From Poteriospumella lacustris (taxonomy: Eukaryota > Sar > Chrysophyceae > Chromulinales > Dinobryaceae): a DNA stretch of 24,232 nucleotides. The stretch spans positions 1-24,232 of the forward strand of contig SMOI01000427.1 of the NCBI GenBank assembly GCA_008000375.1, written 5' to 3'. Both the position numbers and the translations under genes were made by a program. The notes under the pieces were generated by a model. The model had not been told where the DNA came from. It worked only from the letters and a program-made list of their open reading frames with translations, and did not search any database. This document shows, piece after piece, positions 8,656 through 16,631 of this stretch. Position 1 is the stretch's first letter; each line of letters starts with the position of its first letter.

Positions 8656-9834
8656 CTATTTGTATTGCTTCTTCTCGTAGCGCCAGTACTGGACCTTGAC
8701 CTCGCTCGTCTTCTGGAAGTAGACGCTGAGGTGGTCGATGGGCTTCACCGTCACCTGCATGTTGTGCACGCGGAAGAAGTCCTCGCACGCGTCCTTCGCG
8801 GGGAAGTTGGTCCAGTCGTCGACGATAATGTAGCCGCCGATGGCGACGTGCTCGTAGAGGTTGTAGAGGACGTCCACCGTGGACTGGTACATGTCGCCGT
8901 CCATACGCAGGATCGAAATGGTTCTCTTCTCGGGCTGGAAGACCTTCGTGCGCAGAGGAACCATCGATTCGTTGAAGAAGCCCTTCGCGAACAGGATGCG
9001 GGGGTCCATCAAGTTGAACTCCTGCAAGTGGCGAGAGACTTCCTCCTCCGACGCCTTCACGTACGAGAGCTTGTCCCAGCCCACGTCTCGCTCGTGCAGC
9101 GACGCGTCGCCCGGCGGCAGTCCCGAGAACGAATCGCAAAAGATCACTCGCCGATTGGCGGAGAGAGCAGCTGCTTCGGAGCTGGACTTCACCACTGAGC
9201 GAACATAAGTGTAGGCGCGAATGACCGCGGCCGCGTAGGCGCTGCACCCGCCGCGCCAGACGCCCGTCTCGAGGAAGTCTCCGGCGACGTTGCGGTTGAT
9301 GATGTCGACGATCAAGTCCTCCACGATCTGCATGCGCAGCGTGCCAACCATCGTGGTGCCCAGGTATGACATGTCCTCGCCCAAGCTGCGCAACGTGGCG
9401 TTCAGCTCGGTGTAGTGCCAGTCGCCGCCGACCACGATACTCTTTTCCGCGCGGCCGTACACGTCGCCCAACAAAAAGGAGCGCAACATGTCCAAATAGG
9501 CACGCAAAGCGCGCTGCGGGGCTGGCGCCAACGCCGTTGTACTCGTGGTGATTTGATCTAAGTGTTTGTGGCGCTCCGTCAGCGACTGGATCCAGTGCTC
9601 TGGAGTGGTCATGAGCGGACGCACATAACTGACTTCGGCATAAGATCGAGAGGAAACGACCCCACTCTTGGTGTGGTGGAGCTTGTGGAATGGAGTGTAG
9701 AGATGGAAAGTAGGGCCGGTAATGTCGATCGGGGCGGTGTGCACGACCTCGTCGGGTCGCAGCTTGCCCTGAACTTTTCCCGCCACCAAAACGGCAAAGC
9801 AGACCAACGCAGAAACAACAGACCAGCCTGACAT
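8656..9834 (-). CDS. TylF/MycF-type O-methyltransferase with signal peptide
   Basis: 392 aa from the ATG at 9834, chosen over an upstream in-frame ATG because it places a signal-peptide-like or anchor segment at the very N-terminus (MSGWSVVSALVCFAVLVAGKV). The C-terminal half matches the macrocin O-methyltransferase (TylF) family: LETGVWRGG at 188-196 is the SAM-binding glycine motif, FCDSFSGLPPGD at 232-243, LRMDGDMYQS at 309-318, and IIVDDW at 336-341 with the paired Asp residues that hold the metal in this family. Family members methylate sugar hydroxyls in macrolide and aminocoumarin biosynthesis, but eukaryotic homologues are mostly uncharacterised, so the substrate here is open. The signal peptide points to the secretory pathway, which would suit glycans or secreted metabolites. 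It is divergent from Pam16. Confidence 0.87.
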   Translation of the reverse strand: MSGWSVVSALVCFAVLVAGKVQGKLRPDEVVHTAPIDITGPTFHLYTPFHKLHHTKSGVVSSRSYAEVSYVRPLMTTPEHWIQSLTERHKHLDQITTSTTALAPAPQRALRAYLDMLRSFLLGDVYGRAEKSIVVGGDWHYTELNATLRSLGEDMSYLGTTMVGTLRMQIVEDLIVDIINRNVAGDFLETGVWRGGCSAYAAAVIRAYTYVRSVVKSSSEAAALSANRRVIFCDSFSGLPPGDASLHERDVGWDKLSYVKASEEEVSRHLQEFNLMDPRILFAKGFFNESMVPLRTKVFQPEKRTISILRMDGDMYQSTVDVLYNLYEHVAIGGYIIVDDWTNFPAKDACEDFFRVHNMQVTVKPIDHLSVYFQKTSEVKVQYWRYEKKQYK

Positions 9835-10312
9835 TGTTTCCCACAATACGAACAATTGTATGACCCTGAGGCTCGTCAAACTGACCCGCAAAGCGTGGAT
9901 CCTTATTTGGTGTTCGCCTCTGTCGTTTCCGTGGTGAGCAGACCCCGAACCGACCGCCATCAACGAGCGACAGCAGCTGAGAGAAGCTCTCCTACAGGTC
10001 GGTAGTTCGTGCCCGTTTCAGGTTTGTCACCGAGTGGCGAAAAACCAGATTCCGCAGAATGTGTGTATGTCTGGGTACCACCGCCTACCGCCGACGCGAC
10101 GACGCGACGACGCGACGACGCAGGCGCCAACGAATCGCGACAGGAACACGTTGTCTTCCACGCTTCGACACATACTATCGACTCTCTACGTACCGTGCTG
10201 GTGCTTTGCAGTCTTCTTTCTGTACTTCTGTAGCCCAAGGAGCTCTTTGCATATTTTTGTGTGAGCCTGACCGTCGCCAATATTTTTCCCAAGCGAATTT
10301 TGTCAGTGAAAA
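9835..10312. promoter_or_regulatory. Divergent intergenic region between the O-methyltransferase gene and PAM16
   Basis: These 478 bp carry both promoters. An AT-rich patch (gcatatttttgtg near 10249, ccaatatttttccc near 10277) precedes the PAM16 start; a CCAAT-like element is possible but not shown. Confidence 0.45.
10092..10123 (+). repeat. Short tandem repeat, about 4 copies of an 8-bp gacgcgac-type unit
   Basis: Four consecutive near-identical 8-bp units lie within the divergent promoter region upstream of PAM16. Confidence 0.8.
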
Positions 10313-10891
10313 ATGGCGTCCCGAGTTATTGCCCAAATGATCATCAGCGGAGCCCAAATTGTCTCCCGCGCTTTCATCACAGCCTATCAACAAGCCTTGC
10401 GAAGTACGATTTTCCTCGTTTCTGGGATGAGTCTGGCTGTCCTGTGCTGACTGTGTTCTTTTCTTCGTCCTGCAGATGCCAAAGCTGGCGGTGGAGCTGC
10501 TGCCGCGGGTGGTGCTACCGGTGTTGTTCGTCGTCGGTTGGCTACTGATGAAGCTTTGAAGATTTTGAACTTGGAGCGCAGCGAGCTCACGGCGGAGGCG
10601 GTACAAAAGGTATGCGACGATGCTGCTGGCGCTGTCGCTGTGTCACGGTGCCTGATCGTTCTTCCCGCTGTTCTTACACAGAGATATGACAGGCTTTATG
10701 AATCGAACTCACCGACAAAAGGCGGCTCGTTCTATTTGCAGTCGAAGGTTTTCCGTTCGCGAGAGGCGCTGCTGGCCGAGCTGGACGACATCGCCAAGGG
10801 CAAGAAGGACGGCGAGATCCCCAAGCAGGAGGGCTCCGCTGATGCTGATGCCGCTGCAGACAGCTCCGATCCCTCCAAACAACAGAAATAG
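10313..10891 (+). CDS. PAM16: Pam16/Tim16 (Magmas), mitochondrial import motor subunit (3 exons)
   Basis: Exons 10313-10403, 10476-10609 and 10682-10891 give 144 aa. The N-terminus MASRVIAQMIISGAQIVSRAF is the hydrophobic/amphipathic segment typical of Pam16. The degenerate J-like domain follows after a Gly/Ala-rich spacer: TDEALKILNLE, then KRYDRLYESN and the family signature GGSFYLQSKVFRSREAL. The usual J-protein HPD tripeptide is absent, as expected for Pam16. It pairs with Pam18 at the TIM23 translocon on the matrix side of the inner membrane and controls mtHsp70 activity. The C-terminus is a lysine- and Asp/Ser-rich tail. The splice junction AA-T rebuilds Asn31 in phase 1 and the second junction is phase 0. 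Start codon context is aaaatgg. Confidence 0.93.
10404..10475 (+). other. PAM16 intron 1 (72 nt)
   Basis: Donor GAA|GTACGA, acceptor CTGCAG|ATG, phase 1. Splicing joins QQALR to NAKAGGG, matching the expected Pam16 N-terminal layout. Confidence 0.88.
10610..10681 (+). other. PAM16 intron 2 (72 nt, stop-free and in frame)
   Basis: Donor AAG|GTATGC, acceptor ACACAG|AGA. Splicing gives QKRYDRLYESN, the expected family sequence. The intron is 24 codons long and has no stop in the reading frame. Confidence 0.9.
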
Positions 10892-11523
10892 ACTCCTCTG
10901 CCCTCGTGAACTCGCAAGTCCGCCCCGGCAAAGCCGCGGTCTTGTGCCAGTAGCCCTGTAAATACGCCGCGTCGACTACCTATTTGTTCTGCCCCCCCGT
11001 ACACCTTATGCAATATACGGATATATCATATACCCGCTGCGGAGGGTAAGCACCAACCCTTTCCCAGTGGGCCCTTTCCCAGTGGGCCCTTTCCCAGTGG
11101 GTGGTGGGCACAGCAACACAGCGTTTGGCGCCTGCCTTCGCTGGAGACACCTAGACGGTCTTGGTGGCCATCGGCGGACTCATCGAGGCAGACGCAGACG
11201 TCGTGTTGCGAGTGCTACACGACCGCAACTGACCCTGACCCTGACCCTGGCCCTCGGGGCTGCCCCCTGTACACATTTTATCCCCGATTTGGCCCTATTC
11301 TTGCGGGCTCAAGAACTTCCGTGTTCCTGGGTTCATAAATCCGTAAATTCGACATACGGAGGTGCGACATCCGGAAATCCGGACATCGGCGTCGTCGATA
11401 ACGTCGATGGCCTCGTCGTCATCGGACTTAAAACACGGCTGGAGCGATACAAACACCGCACACAACTGATGTGGAGTGTCAGAACCTGGTGTTCCCTTGT
11501 CCGGGTCACTGCGCAATCGCGCG
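10892..11523. other. Intergenic region between PAM16 and the sulfotransferase gene
   Basis: It contains the PAM16 3' UTR (a TGTAAAT at about 10957 and AT-rich atatacggatatatcatatac near 11013-11033 are candidate 3'-end elements) and the promoter of the sulfotransferase gene. It also holds the 15-bp triple repeat. Open frames through it lack recognisable domains. Confidence 0.5.
11057..11101 (+). repeat. 15-bp tandem repeat, 3 perfect copies
   Basis: The unit ccctttcccagtggg is repeated exactly three times. Each unit contains ccc...ggg arms, so single-stranded forms could pair. Confidence 0.97.
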
Positions 11524-12828
11524 ATGTTGCCGTATCTGTGGGCGCTGGTGGCGTGTCTCTGGTCGCTGTTGCCGTTGCCTGTCCCCGTCCCAATCAGATC
11601 CTCGCCGCCGAGTTCACCCCGATGGAACCTCACCGACCACGCTGTTCGCTTGTATGACGCTTCTTCGTTGGCCCGGAATGGGTCGGCGCGGGCTGGCGCT
11701 CCAGGCTCCGTCGTGTTTCTGAAGACGCACAAGACGGGCTCCAGCACGGTCGTGGGCGTTCTATGGCGCCTGCTGTGCCTGCAGGAGCGGAGGAATTGTT
11801 TCCTACCTCCGTACGACCACCCCGGCCGCACGTTCGACCCCACCAACGACGCGCACTTCGCGTACATGGCGCGCGCCAGCAGCGGCACCGCCTCCCGCCG
11901 CGCCGCGGACCCGGCACCCGTCGCGCAGCAGTACGACGTGTGGCTGAGCCACATAAAGTTCCACCCGCGGCTCTTCGATCTGATGGCGCCGCCCTTTCTG
12001 CCGATCACGATCGTGCGTCAGCCCGGCGCGCGCCTGCAGAGCGCGTGGTACTGGTACCGCATCGGCGACGACCTGTCGGCGGCCGCGCGCCAGCGGCCTG
12101 CGCTGTCGGCCTACAGGAGCCGCAACGTGACTCTGCTCGATCTCGTTCGCGAGGTCGAGTCGCTCGCCGCAGCAAACGGCGGCGACGGAGACGCAGCCGC
12201 GCCGCTGCTGGCCGCCCTGCGCCAGGTGTACCCCGCGCAGCAGCCGGGCCACTTTCGCAGCGGCTTGGACAGCACGAGCCAGGAGCTGACGGGCCTGGCG
12301 ACGACGGACGCCGCATTTGACGAGGAGTTCCGTCGTCTACTGGCGGCGGTGCGCGAGCGGCGGCTGTTCGCGATGGTGCTGGAGCGACTGGAGGAGAGTC
12401 TGCTGGTGCTGCAGCGGCTGCTGTTCCCGCGCGAGGCCGCCGACGTCGCGCTGCACCTGCAGCGGTACGTGTTCCTCAGGCAGAAGGTGCAAGACTACCG
12501 CTTCTCCGACGCGGTGGCGCTCTCGGCGGCGCAGGTGGCGGCGTTGGCCGCGCCGCAGCGCTTCGACGCGGCGCTGTACGCGACGGCGGACGCGGCGCTG
12601 TCGCAGTGGATGCAGCAGCTGTACCCCGACCGCGCCGAGGCCGAGCAGCTCGTCGGCGCCATGAAAGAGGCGCTCTCGCTGGTGGAGCGCCACTGCGCAA
12701 CGGACGCGCGGCAGCCACCGACCGTTGCGCTGCCGCCGCAGCTGCGCGACGTCGACTGCGCCGCGCTGCGCCGCGACAACCGCGAGGCCGTTCAGGCGTT
12801 TTACGACGACGCCGGGCGAGCATCGTAG
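11524..12828 (+). CDS. Galactose-3-O-sulfotransferase-like sulfotransferase, type II membrane protein
   Basis: 434 aa from the ATG at 11524, which puts a short hydrophobic signal-anchor first (LPYLWALVACLWSLLPLPV). Residues 65-75 FLKTHKTGSST are the 5'-phosphosulfate binding loop for PAPS in the Gal3ST-type family. ITIVRQPGARLQSAWYWY at 161-178 is the 3'-phosphate site with its Arg and Ser. Family members transfer sulfate from PAPS to galactose residues of glycans or glycolipids in the Golgi lumen; the acceptor here is unknown. SRNVTLL offers a potential N-glycosylation site. The remainder is helical and charged and matches the general length of the family. An upstream in-frame start would bury the hydrophobic anchor behind 16 residues and is less likely. 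Confidence 0.87.
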   Translation: MLPYLWALVACLWSLLPLPVPVPIRSSPPSSPRWNLTDHAVRLYDASSLARNGSARAGAPGSVVFLKTHKTGSSTVVGVLWRLLCLQERRNCFLPPYDHPGRTFDPTNDAHFAYMARASSGTASRRAADPAPVAQQYDVWLSHIKFHPRLFDLMAPPFLPITIVRQPGARLQSAWYWYRIGDDLSAAARQRPALSAYRSRNVTLLDLVREVESLAAANGGDGDAAAPLLAALRQVYPAQQPGHFRSGLDSTSQELTGLATTDAAFDEEFRRLLAAVRERRLFAMVLERLEESLLVLQRLLFPREAADVALHLQRYVFLRQKVQDYRFSDAVALSAAQVAALAAPQRFDAALYATADAALSQWMQQLYPDRAEAEQLVGAMKEALSLVERHCATDARQPPTVALPPQLRDVDCAALRRDNREAVQAFYDDAGRAS

Positions 12829-14300
12829 CGCCCAGGCGGCGGAGAACCCGCGGCGACAGCGACGCTAAGGACTGAGCGGCCTGGTCACCGGTTTTCTCCG
12901 GCGCGGCGGCCGTCAATGGCGCGGCGGCCGTCGCAGTGGCGGCCAAGCGGCCGGGGCCGTCGCGTGATGCCCCGTGGCGATCTCACGAGCCGTGGCTGAG
13001 CGGCGGGCTGAGCGGCGAGGAGCAGTGCGCTCAGCAGATACGCCCTTGTCGACGGCGGAGGGCGGCGGCGCCTGTGCCGTCCGTCGCCGTCGCTGGAGCA
13101 CGCGGCGCTGTCGCTGGGTGACGCGTCGCTGAGCCGCCTCGCGGTCAGGGGCATCGTTTTTCGCGGAGAATGCGCCGGCGAAGATCCGTGTCACGGGCCT
13201 GGCACCGTCGGACGACCTGTGGCATTGCGGTGGGTGTCGCCGAGCAGTTGCCGGGGCCGTGACCGTGGTCGTGGTCGTGGCCGTGGGCGGGGGGCCGTTT
13301 CCTTCGACGGTTGGTCCACTGCTGCGCCGCCGCGGCGATTCTCGCAACAGCCGAAGGCATCGACGGCGAGTGCAACGATGCCATTTCGTTGGCCCGTTGG
13401 GTCGAGCGGTGCAAAGGTCGCGACTCGCCTCGACGCTGAAGCGGCTGCGGTCGTCGTGGCGGCGTCGCTGCGTCGGTCGCATTTCGAGTCGAAGGGCACC
13501 AGAAAATCGGAGAAAATGGCCCGCTGCTGCGGCGATCGGCGGGAAACGCAGCTCCGTGGGCGGTGTGGTGTCTCCGGACCGTCGAGGCGGAGGTGGGGGC
13601 GCGCTGCGGCCCGGCAACGTCGCCGCGGGGCCGTGCGGTCCCTCGGCTACCGTGGCGACAGCGCGAGACGGCCTCGCGAGACGGCCTCGCCACCGCTCTG
13701 CTGCCTGTTTGGCTGGGGCATGTCCCTTCGCGGCGATTCCCGCTGTCCTGCTGCCAGAGCACGCTGCCAGAGCACGCCAGAGTCAGCAGCTCCGGCACCT
13801 CAGCGACGAGCCCGCGGCTGCGACGGTGGCGACGCGGGCGCGGAACTGAGCGCGGGCGGGGAGAATTGCGCTCAGCTCACCCTGCAAGGGCCAGAAACTG
13901 TAAAGAACTGTTTGTACAGCCGCGTTAGCTCGGTGGCAATCGCCTGTCGCTGGCGGTGGGGTGTTTCCTTCGCCGAGAGGCCGCCGCCGCCGTCTGCGTC
14001 CTCGCACCGTGCGCTCCTCACACCGGCGTTGCAGCTGGACACCGACGAAACTCTGCCAACAGACAGGCCGAGAAGAAGAATCTACCTGCGGCAGTGCGAG
14101 GCGGGGGAGAACTCGTCCCCCGCGAGGCGGTCAAACGTCTGCACTAGCGGCTAAGTCTGGACTGGGAAGTCTGGGTATCTGGGCCTCCCTTCCGCCAGCG
14201 TCGCTGTTCCCAGCGCCGCCGGCGACGAGAAGTGGTCGGATTTGATTGTCCACGAGGAATCTCACGATATCTGTGACAGGTGTTGGTTTCTATCGGTGAA
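12829..14300. other. 1.5-kb gap without a supported gene
   Basis: Bounded by the sulfotransferase stop and the DEK-like start. All long open frames (for example + 13219-14154 and - 12913-13617) translate to Arg/Ala/Pro/Ser-rich sequence with no domain. It contains local direct repeats: ggcgcggcggccgtc twice around 12900-12933, cgagacggcctcg twice at about 13667-13692, and a ctgccagagcacg pair near 13750-13777. I see no tRNA, rRNA or spliceosomal RNA. It could be a non-coding RNA, a decayed gene, or plain intergenic DNA including the DEK-like promoter. Confidence 0.4.
13667..13692 (+). repeat. 13-bp direct repeat, 2 copies
   Basis: Two abutting copies of cgagacggcctcg. Each copy is close to an inverted repeat (cgag...ctcg), so it can fold back on itself. 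Confidence 0.8.
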
Positions 14301-14819
14301 ATGAGCAAGCGACCGAGATCTCGGGCGGCAGACGTTGAAGAGTCGTCGGCTCGCGATGTGTGCGAGGCCAAAGTCGTCGTCGACGACGACGCGTCTCTTC
14401 TTCGACAGAGCAAGCGGGCTCGAAAGCAACCTGAACTTCTCACCGTACAAAATGCTGTTGTCAAAAAAGACTTGGTCAAAGGGCACGGGAAAGCGCTGAA
14501 GGACCTGCCGAAGGTCGCTGCCAGTTTGAAGACGTATCCGGCCCGTGGGTACCACTATTACCTCGAAACGCTGCACTGTATTCTCTTCGGCACGACCGGA
14601 AGCAACACAAACCGGCGGACTAACATCCTCAACTTCAGCGGCTTCCCCGCGGAGGTCGACCGCACGAAGAAGTTCAACCAAATCGCGCGCAACGCGAAGT
14701 ACACGGCGCTGAAGTGCGGCATGATCCGCCACTGCCTCGAGATGCTGTGTCTGGAGACCTCTGGCGACAGAGACACGCTCATTGACCGCCTCCTAGATTT
14801 TCTCTACGACCCGCGATGA
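14301..14819 (+). CDS. DEK-like chromatin protein (SAP/pseudo-SAP region only)
   Basis: 172 aa, single exon, ATG at 14301. The first 60 residues are charged and include KRARK, a likely nuclear signal. Residues 61-172 match the N-terminal core of the DEK oncoprotein family: GHGKALKDLPKVAASL, then LHCILFGTTGSNTNRRTNILNFSGFP, then CLEMLCLETSGDRDTLIDRL and LDFLYDPR, corresponding to the pseudo-SAP/SAP module that binds DNA in DEK. Known DEK proteins continue into an acidic region and a C-terminal DNA-binding DEK_C domain; both are missing here since the frame stops right after LYDPR. Its role is therefore likely chromatin or DNA binding, by family knowledge. It is convergent with the ketoacyl-CoA reductase gene. 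Confidence 0.85.
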   Translation: MSKRPRSRAADVEESSARDVCEAKVVVDDDASLLRQSKRARKQPELLTVQNAVVKKDLVKGHGKALKDLPKVAASLKTYPARGYHYYLETLHCILFGTTGSNTNRRTNILNFSGFPAEVDRTKKFNQIARNAKYTALKCGMIRHCLEMLCLETSGDRDTLIDRLLDFLYDPR

Positions 14820-14972
14820 TGGGACCCGCGGGTGTGTTGCGGGGCGGGGGGGGGGGGTGTTGGCTGTGCGCCTCACAGTTGAGGCGGCGTGTGGCGTTAG
14901 GCTCAAATCTAGTACTACTGTTGCTCTATGTGTAACGGACGTAACCCCGTGGGCGTTGCCCCTCTACCCCCT
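14820..14972. terminator. Convergent 3' region with an 11-G run
   Basis: These 153 bp separate the DEK-like stop from the stop of the ketoacyl-CoA reductase gene. The + strand has G4-C-G11 at 14841-14856, a candidate G-quadruplex and a common source of sequencing error. Both genes must end their transcripts in or near this stretch. Confidence 0.35.
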
Positions 14973-16086
14973 CTACTCCTGCTTCTTGGCGCTGCTCTTG
15001 GCCGCCATCTTCTCGTCGAAGCGCTTGCGGTTGTCCTCCATCATCTTCTTCACGCGCGGCACCGAGCCCCAGTACACCTGGCCCACGAAGCCCAGCACGC
15101 CGTGCATCCAGTATCCGTGGCCTTCCCAAATCTCGCGCTTGCCCAGCTGCGCCAAGGTGCCCTTGATGAGCTCGATCGGCATGGGCGCCAGCAGCGTGCC
15201 CGACTTGCGCTTGTACAAGTTCGACACGACGTAGTACGGCGTCACCACGAGGAAGTCCACGCCCGAGTCCCACCATTCGACCTTCAGCGAGCGAGAGAAC
15301 TGGGTGATGAAGGCCTTGGTGGCGGAGTACACGGCCAGATACGGCGTGGGCGCGTTGCCGGAGCCGGACGAGATGGACACGATGCCGCCGTTCTTCTTCT
15401 CCTTCATGTACTTGAACACCGCGCGCGTCATGTACACGGTCGAGTAGATGTTGCACTGCAGCATCTCGTCCACCTCTTGGTCGGTGAACTCGGTGATGTT
15501 CTTGGGGATCTCGTTGGCGGCGCCGACGTTGTTGATGAGCAGGCCGATGCCGCCGTCCTTGTCCAGCACCGCGCACTTCTCGTCCAGCGCCTTGTAGAAG
15601 TCGTCGCGCTCTTGGCCCTTCAAGGTGAAGTCGTAGGCGAGGTAGTCCGCCTTGACGTTGTACGTCGTCGAAATGGACTTGACCTGCTCCTCGAGGCGCG
15701 ACTTCGTGCGCGAAATGACCAGGACGTTCATGCCCTGCTTGGCCAGGTGGTCGGCGAAATCCTTTCCGATTCCAGACGTCGAGCCTGCACAACATCAGTA
15801 TATTTCGTGAGTTTTTCGCTCAACAGTAGCTCGAAGCAATGCCGTGCCTACCTGTGACGATGGCCCATTTGCCGAACTCCAAAGGCTTCTTGGCAGGAGT
15901 CAGCACTCGGCGATAGAAAGCGACGCCATATTTAACGCCGAGGACAAGCAAAGTGGCTTGACCAAGGAGACGAAAGTAATCAGTGGCACCCCAGAAGCGG
16001 AGGACCACCACCACTCCCGCGATGGGCAAAATGAATCGCGTCAAGAAGAACTTGATCAAGTTCTTGATCTTGGGGTCGATGGCCAT
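14973..16086 (-). CDS. Very-long-chain 3-ketoacyl-CoA reductase / 17-beta-HSD12-type SDR (2 exons)
   Basis: Exon 1 is 16086-15852 and exon 2 is 15784-14973, giving 348 aa. Residues 1-66 contain hydrophobic membrane segments (LIKFFLTRFILPIAGVVVVL and LLGQATLLVLGVKYGV). The SDR fold follows: TGSTSGIG at 78-85 (cofactor glycine motif, rebuilt across the splice site), NNVG at 163-166, Asn190, Ser218 in SISSGSG, Tyr231 and Lys235 in YSATK. These are the complete catalytic residues. The family reduces 3-ketoacyl-CoA to 3-hydroxyacyl-CoA with NADPH in ER fatty-acid elongation (KAR/KCR; HSD17B12 in animals). The C-terminus ends KKQE, a di-lysine KKXX ER-retrieval signal. A steroid dehydrogenase activity cannot be excluded from sequence alone. 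Confidence 0.92.
15785..15851 (-). other. Intron in the ketoacyl-CoA reductase gene (67 nt)
   Basis: On the minus strand the donor is ACAG|GTAGGC and the acceptor GTGCAG|GCTCG. Splicing rebuilds the TGSTSGIG nucleotide-binding motif in phase 1. Confidence 0.93.
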
Positions 16087-16631
16087 AGTTGATGCTGTCT
16101 CGTTTCGATATCGGCTATCCCACGCGTAGATGTGATTTTCCCCGGTTCGTCGCTCGTCGGCTCGTCGGTTGTCGCTCGTTGTGCGTCCACTTCGGTGCGA
16201 ATCTTCTCACCGCCGCCGGCGTCGTCGCGTCGTCGCCGTCATCGCCAGCGGCGCCAACCAACAGTTGGCCGCGCCAGGAGGGCCGCCTGTCGCCGCTCGA
16301 CGACGGGAGTGTGCGTCTGTCCTGTCGATCGGAGCGTTTCGAGTTTTGGTCATCACGACGGCGGAGCGGTCGAGGGGCAAGCCAGGCCAACAAAGGGGCA
16401 ACGACGGTGAAACCATTGGCAAACACGACGGGAGGACGTCATAATCCGAAGCCAGTGTTGCCGTGAAGTGCAGTAGGCGCTGCTTTTTATTTGCTTCTGA
16501 ATGACGTGAGGGCGGCGGTCTTGAGTACTTCTCTCTCTCCTCTTTGCTGTGTGCAACAGTCCAAGCATCTTGCCGAGGTGGAAGATATTTTTTGGCTCTG
16601 CTTCAGTTTCTCTGCCAGAGCGTTTACTCCG
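16087..16631. promoter_or_regulatory. Divergent intergenic region between the ketoacyl-CoA reductase and rbfA genes
   Basis: 545 bp hold both promoters and 5' UTRs. The right end (about 16525-16558) has a pyrimidine tract ending in gtgcaacag, which could be a 3' splice site of a 5'-UTR intron of the rbfA gene. Small open frames on both strands look like chance. Confidence 0.45.

Noticed and set aside
9835-9963. Upstream in-frame ATG (9963) for the TylF-type methyltransferase
   Set aside because: It would place 43 polar residues before the signal-peptide-like segment; the ATG at 9834 gives a normal secretory N-terminus.
11229-11252. Telomere-like ccctga repeats
   Set aside because: Only about three copies, imperfect, and inside gene-dense sequence; not a telomere.
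13922-13980. tRNA-like stretch (ttagctcggtggcaatcgcc)
   Set aside because: It resembles a D-arm only; no T-loop, anticodon stem or closing acceptor stem could be found.
13219-14154. 311-residue + strand frame in the large gap
   Set aside because: Arg/Ser/Ala-rich with no domain or pattern; not better than competing frames on the other strand.
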